Source: Chondrus crispus (taxonomy: Eukaryota; Rhodophyta; Florideophyceae; Gigartinales; Gigartinaceae). From it: a stretch of DNA of 30,978 nt. How positions within the stretch are numbered: position 1 is the stretch's first letter; each line of letters starts with the position of its first letter. Both the position numbers and the translations under genes were made by a program. The DNA lies in the NCBI RefSeq assembly GCF_000350225.1, contig NW_005179110.1, positions 1-30,978 on the forward strand. Direction: 5' to 3'. Shown in pieces: positions 1 to 9,131 of this stretch. The notes beneath the pieces were generated by a model. It did no database searches, was not told the origin of the DNA, and saw only the letters and a program-made list of their open reading frames with translations.

Positions 1-1113
1 TTTTCGGGCGATTTCCAAATGGTTAGTCCCATTTGGCACCAGATTTCTGCACGCAGTTTCAAGTGGTTGTATAAGGTGCTTGCTGAACGCATGTTCCTGC
101 ATTTGGATATCCAGCAGCTGCGTACACGTCATTCTTTCTGCAATTGTGGTCATCTCATTCGGGATTTCGTCGTAATCACAAAGGGTTTTGAATTTTTCAA
201 GCTCTTGAATTGCTTGGCGTAACTGCACCAACTGTGTCGAAACATCTTTGGGGAGAAGCGGCTTCGGAGAAGGCAAGCAATCTTGATAATACCTGATAAA
301 TCGTTTCACCAACATTAAATATTCCTCTGCCGTCACTCTTTTGGGAATTGCTCGCAAATTTGCCAATGTGAACGCAACTTGCAAGCCTCCATCATCATTG
401 CACATGAAATCCCGTAAGTAGTCAACTGTAGAAATGGGAAGCTTGCGAGCAACTCCCAAGATTTGGCGCTTTGTTTCAGTCTGTTTGCTCATAACTTTGT
501 CATCCTGAACCCCTCTTGCAGTACTTGACACCAGGCGACGGGCAACTTCGGTCGCTGATAAACATTTTTGCCGCCTTTGGCTCAACCAGGCATTCAGTTC
601 AACGTCGTATTCGTGGCAGCGTAGGAGCGTTGCGAGGAAAGAGAGCGGGACACAGAAAGAGTGAAGAGCATTTCTCGAAAGTCCATACGCAATCTCATCT
701 TGGGCTGGCATCGACATTACCAATTCACCTTTCAACTTGAAATCCTTCATCAAAACCCCGTCCTCCATTAGCTGTACCGCTACTCTTTTGCGGATGTGTC
801 CATCATAACAAAAGCGATACCCTCCCGCGCGTCCATCTGTCTCTTCTCTTATCACTGCTCGTGCCACTTCTGATGCCTTTTCAGGCGTGTAGCAATGTGG
901 CTCTCTCTCAAAGAGTAGCTGTATTTCAGTAACAGTAGCCACTCGACATGATATGAGATAACTGCTGATGTATCCATTTTGCAGAAACCCTTCTCTGACA
1001 ATATCTTCATCTCGAGGAAGAATTGGCCTGGAGTACCAGAGATTGACAATTTTACGCGGATCGACGTATTCAGTCACAGTATCACTCGTAACCTCACTTC
1101 CTGAAACCTTCAT
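1..1113 (-). CDS. Hypothetical protein, C-terminus beyond window edge
   Basis: An uninterrupted minus-strand frame starts at the ATG at 1113-1111 and is still open at base 1, giving at least 371 residues. An in-frame TAA at 1140-1138 lies upstream, and this ATG is the first after it. The N-terminal part is mixed alpha/beta in character and no transmembrane segment is visible. Around residues 285-325 there is a charged, heptad-like stretch containing QLVQLRQAIQELEKF that could form a short coiled coil. I do not recognise the family. The gene diverges from the transposase-like gene that begins near 1898, with about 780 bp between them, so it may be the partner gene of the same mobile element; that is inference. 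Its length without stops or frameshifts argues that it is real coding sequence. Confidence 0.7.
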   Translation of the reverse strand, partial: MKVSGSEVTSDTVTEYVDPRKIVNLWYSRPILPRDEDIVREGFLQNGYISSYLISCRVATVTEIQLLFEREPHCYTPEKASEVARAVIREETDGRAGGYRFCYDGHIRKRVAVQLMEDGVLMKDFKLKGELVMSMPAQDEIAYGLSRNALHSFCVPLSFLATLLRCHEYDVELNAWLSQRRQKCLSATEVARRLVSSTARGVQDDKVMSKQTETKRQILGVARKLPISTVDYLRDFMCNDDGGLQVAFTLANLRAIPKRVTAEEYLMLVKRFIRYYQDCLPSPKPLLPKDVSTQLVQLRQAIQELEKFKTLCDYDEIPNEMTTIAERMTCTQLLDIQMQEHAFSKHLIQPLETACRNLVPNGTNHLEIARK

Positions 1114-1140
1114 GACTGCAGGACTTTCTGCCTCGCTTTA

Positions 1141-1897
1141 GTTGTAGGATTTGGCTATCGTAAAAGGCAATGCCGCCAGTCTTGTGACTTCAGCAAAGGC
1201 TTCGGGTACGGGGCAATTGTTTAGAATGTTGTTTTGTGTAGGCACAAAAACCATCGTAGGCGAATGAGAGAATCACCGCTCATTCCGAAGATTTGAACAT
1301 TGAGTTCAAACATTTGAACAGGTCGATCGAATGTGAGAGTTTCGGGAAGGTTAGGGGTAAGGCAGATGATATAGATATCAGTCACCCACTTGAACAAATT
1401 CCTGTTGCTCTACCATGATTTCGCGTCTTTTGACGAAATGTTTTGCGTAGGAATCGCAATACTTGCTTGGTAAAGGCAAATATTTGTCACTGTCAAGGCA
1501 TTTGACAGGCGTAGAAAAGGACTTTGATAAACACTTCGAAGTGTAACCTTCAGAAAAAAAATTAAAAGCACAGCAGAGGAATCTGATATAGTTTCCTGAC
1601 ATCTACTATTTTGAAAACAGACCACAGTGATCGGAGCTGCTGACTTTTGGCTTCCAGCCGAATACCAGTACGGGATATGTAGTCGTTCGGCTGCACATTC
1701 TTGATCCCACACCGCAGTGCGTGCTTGCACACAGTCCATACTTGCAGGTGCGTCATTACTACCTGAAGCGTTGAACCTTCACATACAGCGATATCATGAC
1801 GACCTGAGACGATCCTCCTCCCCTATCACAAGTTCCAATCGCGCTCAACCGTAAATCATTGAAGTCGCGATTACAGAAGACACGACGCCAATCCATC
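1141..1897. other. Intergenic, no supported gene
   Basis: This 757-bp stretch separates two divergent genes. It is AT-richer than the coding flanks and holds only short overlapping frames on both strands with no recognisable motif. It could contain a bidirectional promoter, but I see no clear element. Confidence 0.5.
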
Positions 1898-4025
1898 ATG
1901 AATATCAACAATTGGATGCCAAAACGCTGTTGCAAGCGTCTTTGCGTCTTCGAAGTCGGTACAGAGAAGTGTAGGTCAATGCGAGAGAATTTCCTGTCAA
2001 TTTCTCGTGATGAAAGAAGGCACGCCTCGTCGATCTAATCGTTCTGGATCCACAGCGCTCACGGCGATACTTCTACTGTGACGGCTGGCAGGTTTGTTGG
2101 AGAATGGTGATTGACACTCTGGACGTGTCAAGGACCATGATTTCCAATGTCATGCAACTACCTTCAGCGAACGCTTCCTGCCTCCCCGGGAGAATGGGGG
2201 GATCGGATGGGAGCTCAACTAAAAAATCCTCGGTGATTTCATTCCTGCGAGCCCTGGCTGACGATCTTGGAGATGAAATGCCGCACAGCATCGAGCGGCA
2301 CCTCCCACATGGAAATAAATACCTGGTTTACACGCTGTTTCGAGAAAATGAAGGGATGTATGGCCGTCGAGCGTGCTCTTCTTCTCACTTTTACGAAACT
2401 TGGAAACGGTATGCCTCACATATCAAGTGTAGACGAAGACACGGCTTTTCCGTTTGTGACACGTGCACAAGCTTTAAGGAGAGTCTGCTGTCAATTGCTA
2501 GGAAAACAGGATATGAAAAATGTAGAGAAAAACTTAAGAAAGGATTCCGCGCACATCTGAAGCAAATCCACTCTGAGCGAGCACAATATAGACTCATTCA
2601 GTCAAACGCAATTGAAAGGCCCCAGGAAATTCTTTCTGTAATTATTGACGGGGCCGACCAGGCGAAGTTTGGACTACCGCGCTTCTACACGACGACAAAA
2701 AGAGATACGGGGAAGCCTCTAAAGCAGAAGGTCACTGGTGTTTGCTATCACGGGGCACTTTCTGGACAGCATTTCGTTTGTTTTTTCACGTCAGCCGACA
2801 ACATCCCCTCAGGTGCGAATCAGACAATTGATGCGCTATGTCGCTCACTTTTTCTGTTGCGAGATGCAAAAAGAGCTCAAGGTATGAGTTGTTTTCCGAA
2901 AGAGCTGAATGTTCAGCTGGATAATACATCAAAAGACAACAAGAATCGCTTCTTTTTTGCATTTTGTGATTACATGGTGCATAAAGGGCTCTTCAACCGC
3001 ATTGTTGTTAACTTTTTACCGGTTGGGCACACACATGAGGACATTGACCGCCGATTCAGCCGAATTTCTGTCTTCATGCGGGATAGGAATACAGCCTGTG
3101 TTTCGGAACTTTACAGGCACATTGTTGAAAGTCAAGGGGGAAACTCCGCGTCAGTACAAAACAACATACATGCTAGCCGCGTCTCTGGGATGAACAATTT
3201 TCAGGTGCTTGTGATAAACAAAGTGCAGTTGCGTCGAGAATCAACAACATGCTCGCATTCAGAAAGTTTGTCTTCGAGCGGGATGATTCTCATGAGCTCG
3301 AAGGAGGTGGTGCTCATGTTACCTGCCTGGTCGGGTACAAAATGGTGGAAAAGAGGGAAGCGCTTCAAAAACTTGATAGAACCGAAGGATTCATTGGTTC
3401 TTTCCTCCATTTTGTTCCAGATATGAGAAAAGCACCAGTCATACAAACAAATAAGCCCTCCAAAGTTGACATCAGCGCGTATCGCAAGGGCATAAATGTG
3501 ACAGAGAATAGAATTGGATGCAGAGAAAATGTTTTATCACTTCTTTCTGAAATAGACTCAATGGAAAGCAAAGAGTCCGCCCCGCGAGAGTGGGACTTCC
3601 AGCATTTTGCTTCTTTTTGCGATGATTGCGGCGAAGTTGAGGCATCACATGATGATTCGGAAACCGAATTGGCACTGGAGGACACGTGCTCATATGATAG
3701 AGGCAGCATGGTGACTGTGAATTGCGGATCAAACGTGACTGAAGTGACACCATTTTGGTTGGGAAGAATTGAACATGTTGAGAATGCAAATAGCAACAAT
3801 ATCGTTTTAACTGTGCGGTGGTTCGAACTTGTACAGGGACAGAAAGGAGGAAGCTTATGCTACACTGGGCGTTACGCCCCGATGAAACAAAACGATCAAT
3901 CACAGAGTGATATACCCTCTGCGGCAGTTCTCGTTTACTTTCCAGACTTGAACACGACCGGTAAGATTCCGGATGTTGTCCAGCGCCTTACTAGGGAAGC
4001 ACTAGACCCATTTGGAGAATGTTGA
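1898..4025 (+). CDS. DUF7869-type transposase-like protein, probably spliced
   Basis: The main frame begins at ATG 2104. It contains a Cys cluster near residues 109-121 (C-x8-C-x2-C), then VIIDGADQAKFGL (about 179-191), QLDNTSKDNKN (271-281) and VGHTHEDIDRRFS (307-319). These blocks are the signature of the DUF7869 family, whose acidic residues resemble an RNase-H-like DDE transposase core; the enzymatic role is inference. The frame is open upstream of 2104 (RYFYCDGWQVCW precedes the ATG). A Cys-rich segment starting at ATG 1898 (KRCCKRLC) joins it only through a frameshift near 2010. The frame also changes between 3204 and 3267: removing a GT-AG segment (3205-3266, 62 bp) joins NFQ to FVFERDD and gives about 619 residues from 2104. 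The 3' part has no recognised fold. It is likely a mobile-element gene with slight decay at its 5' end. Confidence 0.6.
3205..3266 (+). other. Putative 62-bp GT-AG intron
   Basis: The segment begins GTGCTT directly after the codon run for MNNFQ and ends AAAG before the codons for FVFERD. Its length is 2 modulo 3, exactly what is needed to link the upstream frame (2104-3204) to the downstream frame (3267-4025). An AG four bases earlier (3262) would leave the wrong frame. A simple frameshift mutation is the alternative. Confidence 0.45.
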
Positions 4026-4077
4026 ACACCCTCCGGGTATTTACCAGACATTGATGCATGTTATGCTGTGAGCGGCT

Positions 4078-5216
4078 GTGTGTTCGCTCATGACACTGCA
4101 CTGCACGCGCCCCAAAAATAAACGAATATACAAGGAAAGGTTTTTGGACGTAGGGAATGGGAAATTCGTACCCAGCACAGTAGTCACCTTTTATAAGAAG
4201 CCGAGGCCGCGCAAAATCGTAGAGCTTTCCGATGGCGTCTTAATTGCTCTCTACGAGGAGTACACCTTTGTCTCAGATTGGAAAGTCGCTCTGCAGCAGG
4301 CGTACAAGAAGTATGGCGAAACCCGACGCGCTCTCGTCCTCGACGTCGGTGCCCAAGGTCAGGAGCCATGGATGACCGATATCCTCCCCGGCGTCGTCGT
4401 TACCACCACCAGCCATCTCGGTCCGTACTATCTCGCCCCTTCCTTGTCCTCCGTCTTTGAGATTGTCTGTGCACCCTACTAATGGCTCGCGCAGGGGTTG
4501 GAGATGGGCTCCCAGAACATTGTTATCATCATCGCTCGCAACGCAGTCTCCGACCGCTATCTGCCTCTCACTGCCGTTGCCCTTGTCGCCCGCGCCTACC
4601 TGACCTACTTCAGTATCTACAAGAATGGTGTCGACGCCCTTGATCATTTCATGAATCTCGTCAAGAAGTCAGGGATGTGCTCAGAGCGTCAAATGGAGCA
4701 AGATATCACAAGCGTTCCCACCTTGTAACAATATTTACGATTCTTCACAATGATGCGAATCCGCCCCGTCCTCCCCAACAACCGCCCCATACAAGTAGCA
4801 AAGATTCTCGTCCAGGGAACTGTCAAGATTGATGACCAGCCCTGGATTCCCATTGTACGCATATTTCAAGCAGGTCGGAACCAGACCAAAGAGTGCACCA
4901 CTATTCTGCAAGAGGACAATGGTCTGGGAAACGATGCCATGATTGGTACAGGTTATGCTTCATTGGCCACCAACGAGGTCATTTCAGGCGATACCGTTCT
5001 TGTATTCGAGCACTGGGTCCCTATTTCCGACGACACCAAACCACCTTTTACAACTACAGGTCACACAGGCTTCCTCCAACCTCTGTATCACTTCGTGCGC
5101 TTTCAGGATGTCGAATGGCCCCACCCCTCGCGACAGAGTTTGAGACAATTGATGACTTCGGTGTCGACCTATTCTTCGAATACCTGGAACCACCTGAGGG
5201 TGTCTATGTGTACTAA
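4078..5216 (+). pseudogene. PTEN-like/C2 (formin-type) pseudophosphatase, broken
   Basis: One plus-strand frame runs from about 4078 and is broken by TAA at 4480-4482 and TAA at 4726-4728. A frameshift near 5110-5140 then leads into the last segment, ending at 5216. The N-terminal half resembles the PTEN-like phosphatase fold as seen in formins (RALVLDVGAQGQ, then APSLSSVFEIVC, then WLAQGLEMGSQNIVIIIA). The HCxxGxxR signature expected after the VIII strand is replaced by ARNAVSDRY, so even the intact ancestor was probably catalytically dead. The second half (VLPNNRPIQVAKILVQG, ECTTILQ, SGDTVLVFEHW, DFGVDLFFEYL) matches the C2 domain that follows in PTEN and plant class II formins. No FH2 domain follows. 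The family call is from remembered motif order and is moderate. Confidence 0.5.
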
Positions 5217-5318
5217 GATGTCGGGATGTGTCGACTAGACGATTCAACTTTATTGTACAACCCAGTGGAGAAGGTGGCAAAGGGCAAGGTGAGGAGATGG
5301 GCTTAAGGAACTAGCATG

Positions 5319-5690
5319 CTAATAAATGAGAAAGTGGTATGACGCCTCTTTCGTAGAAGAAAGCACGATGTACAAGAGTGTTGTACAAATACAGAAAAGT
5401 ATACAGGTAGACCAGGTGGAGCGAGAACCGAAAAAGGAGGGCATGAGGGTGGCGTCTTGGTGTGAACAAAGTTGCGAAAGAAATGTGCGCAGTACTGGCT
5501 TGGCGAGCAAGTACTCCTCGACGAGGACGTCGTCGAGCTGCAGCGAGTCGAGCTTGTCCTGCAGGCCGAGGACGGCGGCTCGGACATGAGCGAGCGGCCC
5601 GGGCCGGAGTCCATGAAGTCGACCTCGGAGAAGTTGCGCGACTGGATGCGGCGGTGGGAGCCGCCGGGGGCCTCTTCACCCCCCTACAGG
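5319..5690 (-). pseudogene. GC3-rich coding fragment, unassigned
   Basis: Two adjoining minus-strand frames have third codon positions that are nearly all G or C, which marks genuine coding sequence. The upstream part (about 5690-5580) reads SRNFSEVDFMDSGPGRSLMS. After a one-base frameshift near 5570-5580 the downstream part reads VLGLQDKLDSLQLDDVLVEE and LLAKPVLRT, fading into AT-rich sequence below about 5470. I do not recognise the protein. It seems to be a piece of a host gene with both ends missing. The opposite strand is also open and a plus-strand reading cannot be excluded. Confidence 0.35.
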
Positions 5691-5700
5691 GGGGTTAAGA
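5673..5700. repeat. Imperfect palindrome with C6/G6 core
   Basis: Two 13-bp arms (5673-5685 and 5688-5700) match at 12 of 13 positions around a 2-base centre, forming a hairpin with a run of six C opposite six G. It sits at the 5' edge of the GC3-rich fragment. Function unknown. Confidence 0.7.
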
Positions 5701-6120
5701 GGCGATGGTTGGGGGTCAGAGGTGCAAGGGGCGGGAAGTGAGAGGGTAAAGAGGTGGTGGTAAGATGCGGCAAATGTGTGGGCGGGTGGAACGGGGAGAA
5801 GCGGTCGAACTGTTAACGGTTGGCTGCCAAACAGGCTAGACGATCCGAACAATGTGTGCACGAGCAAGCGACGGAGTGAGAGAAGGAAGGCAAGGCCGAG
5901 ACTAAAACATTAAGCGACAGGCTCTGAGAAGATGCGATGTCTTCTTCCTATACAAATATTTTATGCCCCATCAAGGCGAATTTACATCTACTTGTGTGAG
6001 CCTTTCCAACTAGTCACGCACTTCATCAACATGCTGTACGTAATAATTGGCTGAAGTGCTCTTCCGTTCAACTGTACATGTGTGAACACTAATATTCTTC
6101 CCGTCAGCATTGCGATATAT
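5701..6120. other. Intergenic, no supported gene
   Basis: Purine-rich on the plus strand near 5700-5890, then AT-rich. I see no coding signal or RNA gene. Confidence 0.5.
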
Positions 6121-6429
6121 TTATTTAAACATGTCTTCATCGGTTAGGTCGTCACCAATAGAACAAACCCAGTCCGGCGCCTCACCCTCGACATCGAAGC
6201 GTCTCAACACTTCAGCCACTGCTGCTCCTTTGTGCACCCCTCGCGGTCGAACGTAAAGGAGTTTTTGCCCCATCAAGACCTCCATCGGACTGCCGTGTAG
6301 CACCTCCTCGAGCGCTTGCCGAGCATCATGTGCTCGACTGACTGCGAGATTGCATATAGCTGGCATCTCTGAAATGCCAGCTATATGCAATCTCTTTCTG
6401 CGACATTGCCTCCGCACTTCATGGGTCAA
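6121..6429 (-). pseudogene. Trehalose-6-phosphate phosphatase C-terminal fragment
   Basis: The 102-codon frame contains the late motifs of trehalose-6-phosphate phosphatase, a HAD-family enzyme that removes phosphate from trehalose 6-phosphate. Visible are the conserved Lys in RGVHKGAAVAEVL and the acidic metal-binding motif SIGDDLTDEDMF near the end. A full TPP domain is about 250 residues and is often fused to a synthase domain. Here the DxDGT start motif is missing, and the frame stops directly after DEDMFK instead of continuing some 50 residues. The first 25 or so residues do not look like TPP and are encoded by a perfect inverted repeat (6346-6394). I read this as a fragment truncated at both ends and scarred by a fold-back duplication. 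A short exon of a spliced gene is the less likely alternative. Confidence 0.7.
6346..6394. repeat. Perfect 21-bp inverted repeat, 7-base loop
   Basis: Arms 6346-6366 and 6374-6394 are exact reverse complements separated by CTCTGAA. The repeat lies in the open frame of the trehalose-phosphatase fragment and replaces expected domain sequence. This suggests a template-switch inverted duplication rather than a functional structure. Confidence 0.9.
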
Positions 6430-6677
6430 GATTGTCGAATCTGTAGTTCATCGACATAAAGGTAGAGGAGATTGATCTACATCATGACTCCAAGGAATTA
6501 TTCACTCTTTGAAACCGTGAATTTCACAGTTTCACAAAAATTACACACTTTGCTGCAGTGCGCAAAGAATAAATATACTTTCCCGAATTGGCGACCTATG
6601 TCTAAAAGCCATAAATAGGCTTAAATTCGGCTTAGGCAATATTCAAACGCAGTTCTTTTTAAGAAGGAAAAATCTTT
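6430..6677. other. AT-rich spacer, no gene
   Basis: AT-rich sequence with no open frame of note on either strand. Confidence 0.5.
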
Positions 6678-7227
6678 TTAATAACCAATCACTGTTTGAC
6701 GAGGGTATGAGGGTGTCGGAAATGGGGATGGCATGTCGAGCGAATATGGCCTCCATAAATCGCAGAAGAGAGTGAGACGGCCCCGTGGGGGAGGATGACG
6801 TAGGATGGAAGTCGGAACTGCTATACGGGTTTGCCAGTCAAAGGAGCGGATGGCAAGCACCGGGAGATTACCGGGAAGCATGCCCGCGTCGTCGGCGAAT
6901 TGGTGTTCGATTTCGGAAACGTCGCGAATACCCACGGAGGAGAACCACTGGGCCGAGGCAAATAAGGAAGGATGTTCGTGCATGATTTTGTCCTGTAGCT
7001 CTTCGAGCGAGGGGTAGTGGCGGGCTACCCAAGAGGGATGATAACCTGGATGAAAGGCCGGGTCGGAGAATTAGGTCCGAATTAGGGGGACGTCGGGGTA
7101 TAGGAGGGAGGTCGACGAAAGCGCGAGACTTGTTCGCGAAGCCGACCCCGGTGCGTCGACGGGCAGTATTTTCGCCCGCGAGCTCAGGAGGTGGAGGACA
7201 TGTGGGATTCGTCTTGTCCTTGCTCAT
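6678..7227 (-). pseudogene. Hypothetical protein with one frameshift
   Basis: The frame starts at ATG 7227-7225 with MSKDKTNPTCPPPPEL and a Pro/Arg-rich N-terminus (VDLPPIPRRPPNSDLI). Near 7045-7070 the coding signal passes to another frame that reads HPGYHPSWVARHYPSLEEL, then KIMHEHPSLFASAQWF and VSEIEHQFADDAGMLPG, ending at TAA 6680-6678. Joined, this would be about 180 residues. The peptide has balanced composition and conserved-looking Trp/His residues, but I do not recognise it. There is no signal peptide or membrane segment. The N-terminal frame also stays open down to 6868, so the two frames overlap and the join is inferred. Confidence 0.4.
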
Positions 7228-7771
7228 GCGGAGACCGTCGGTCAGGAATGGAAAAGTAGGGGGTCGAGAAGAGAAGAAGGAGTTGGAGATCAAGGAGTGT
7301 AGCCGATGTGCAAGGACGCTCAGAAGGGGGATATGTAGTGCAATACGCACCGGAAAAGGGGAGTGAAAAGAAAGGAAAATATTTGGATATGAAAAGTAGT
7401 CCGGGTTGGGGGACACACGTGTGAATAATTGCACAGTTTTAATTTTTAATTATTTTATTTTATTTAGTTAATTAGTTGGCATTAATTTTGCTGACACTAG
7501 ATTAGATCTAGGATCTAGCGCCGCGAGCTACTGTAGTGACTCTGGCGGGGCGATATATACCTTAGCCCTCTGACTACCAAGTCAGTAAAGGTAACCCGAG
7601 TTGCCAGAGTTGAATACCGCCTTGGTCGAAGTCCGTCTTTCCCAAGACGCTCCCTTTTACCACAGGTTACGTTATCCTTTGCGCTCGGGGGTTCCCTTTT
7701 TCTTTTTGCTTTATTTCCCTATCCTTTTCTATCTCTACATCTATTTTTCCCTTAATTGTGTTGGTTCCACT

Positions 7772-8062
7772 GGAGTTGGTTGCGACCGATCCGGTGTAGG
7801 TGTTTTAACCATCGGGCAACACGTTGTTTAGCGCTGCTACTGTTTCAAGTTCCGTCGGAAGGCTGTTGCAACGACGCCTCCGTCGAAGGTCTTACTGTAT
7901 AAGACAGAGTTGGTACCACCTATCGCGATTGCGATCGCGCTGGTAAGGGTGTTTTTAGGCATCGGGCAACACGTCGGTAGTAGCGCTGCTACACGGTTAC
8001 GATCCCGTCGGGTAGTGCTGAGCAAGCCCCCGTCGAAGACCTTGAATTATACCCAAGGTGCT
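7772..8062 (+). repeat. Divergent tandem duplication in gypsy leader
   Basis: Two adjacent copies (7772-7905 and 7906-about 8062) share an ordered set of blocks: AGTTGGT, GGTGTTTT, ATCGGGCAACACG, TAGCGCTGCTAC, CCGTCGG and CCGTCGAAG. They differ by several small indels. They form part of the non-coding leader upstream of the protease. Confidence 0.75.
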
Positions 8063-8917
8063 GAAAACGCTCGTCGAGCATTGGCCTTACCACCCAGCAA
8101 ACCGCAGTTACCTGTAGACAAGCCCAACCCGCACTCGCCAAGCACTCAAGTCTTTGCAAGTCTCTACCACCATTTTCCTCCCGGGCCGGGCATCTTTCCT
8201 TAACCCCCCCCCATCGGAGTTGAGCTACCGTGGGCCGCAAGCCCACACAAGGAGAAAGGTAGTCTCGACCGCTCCGTAGCGCGTGCCATCGGCAGTGGTT
8301 GTTGCTGTTGTTGTTTTTCGTCTTTTTTTTGACCGTCGGACTGTGTTGGCGGCCTGCCAGGCACATTGCACTGCATTAAAGCCCCGCACGATCGCCGTTG
8401 GTACGTGTTCGGGGTACAATCTGGTGTGGAAGGCCGACCTTCCTCCCGATTAGTCGCGGTACGTCATCTGCGACGCGCCACTGCCACAATTGGCAGGCGC
8501 GAATAGCAACCCGCTTAAGCTCTCGGCCGTCGTACGTCTGGCCGTGCGGTTGAGGAACACGACGTTCCGAATTCCGTTTGTCGTGGCGGACCAGCTCGCC
8601 GTGACGGTCCTCCTTGGTACGGTCTTCATCGATACACACGTACGAAGTATCGACATCGAAGCTCAACGGTTGGAGCTCTGCCAAGGTGGCTCCGTTGCCA
8701 TCGTCGACGGGAAGGGGGAGCTGACTCCCCCAACCAGGCGGAACGGACGTCAGACAAGCCGGGCTGACGCACGCGACGAAGTCCCGCAGGCGATCCGAAT
8801 CGCCCGCTGGGTTACCATCCCCGCGAGGTCGCAGGCCCGTGGGCGCGTTATCACTACGGAGAGAGGCCTCGTGTTCATGGAGCCAAAGCCGTCACTCCAA
8901 CACCGACATGGAGTGAG

Positions 8918-9131
8918 AATGTGTCTTAACATGCCCTGTTTTGCTGCGGTTTGCTTCGCTTTGCCCAAAAAAGTGACTTAGCGTGCTATGAGTGGCTCCT
9001 ACGTTTTAATTTATGTGTTTATGAAAAGCAAGGGTTTAAGAAGCATACGGAATTTTTTAAGAATTTAAAAGTATTCCTGGCAAAACCGGGCAAGGCAAAG
9101 CAAAAACCAGCCTGTTGAGACACGCCCTGAG
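8918..9131. mobile_element. ~214-bp MITE inserted in gypsy pol
   Basis: The insert has imperfect terminal inverted repeats: GTGTCTTAACATGC at 8921 against the reverse complement of GCCTGTTGAGACAC ending at 9123. Similarity continues inward through GCTTTGCCC-like blocks. The interior is AT-richer than the host. TGAG occurs at both borders (8914-8917 and 9128-9131), a possible 4-bp target duplication. Removing 8918-9131 restores the reading frame of the linker between protease and RT (GVR then LTNSVAEV). It has no coding capacity and its family is unknown. An intron is less likely because the ends are inverted repeats. Confidence 0.65.

Noticed and set aside
1378..1756. Overlapping minus-strand frames in the first intergenic region
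   Set aside because: Short, Cys/Ser-rich, no motif and mutually overlapping.
4273..4647. Minus-strand 124-codon frame
   Set aside because: It is antisense to the PTEN/C2 pseudogene, whose plus-strand reading has recognisable motifs.
7907..7920. tRNA-Met primer-binding site (TTGGTACCACC)
   Set aside because: Only a partial match to the usual TGGTATCA start and not placed directly after an identifiable LTR end.
8913..9131. Intron in gypsy pol
   Set aside because: A GT-AG choice can be made, but the segment has inverted termini and possible TGAG duplication, which fit a MITE better.
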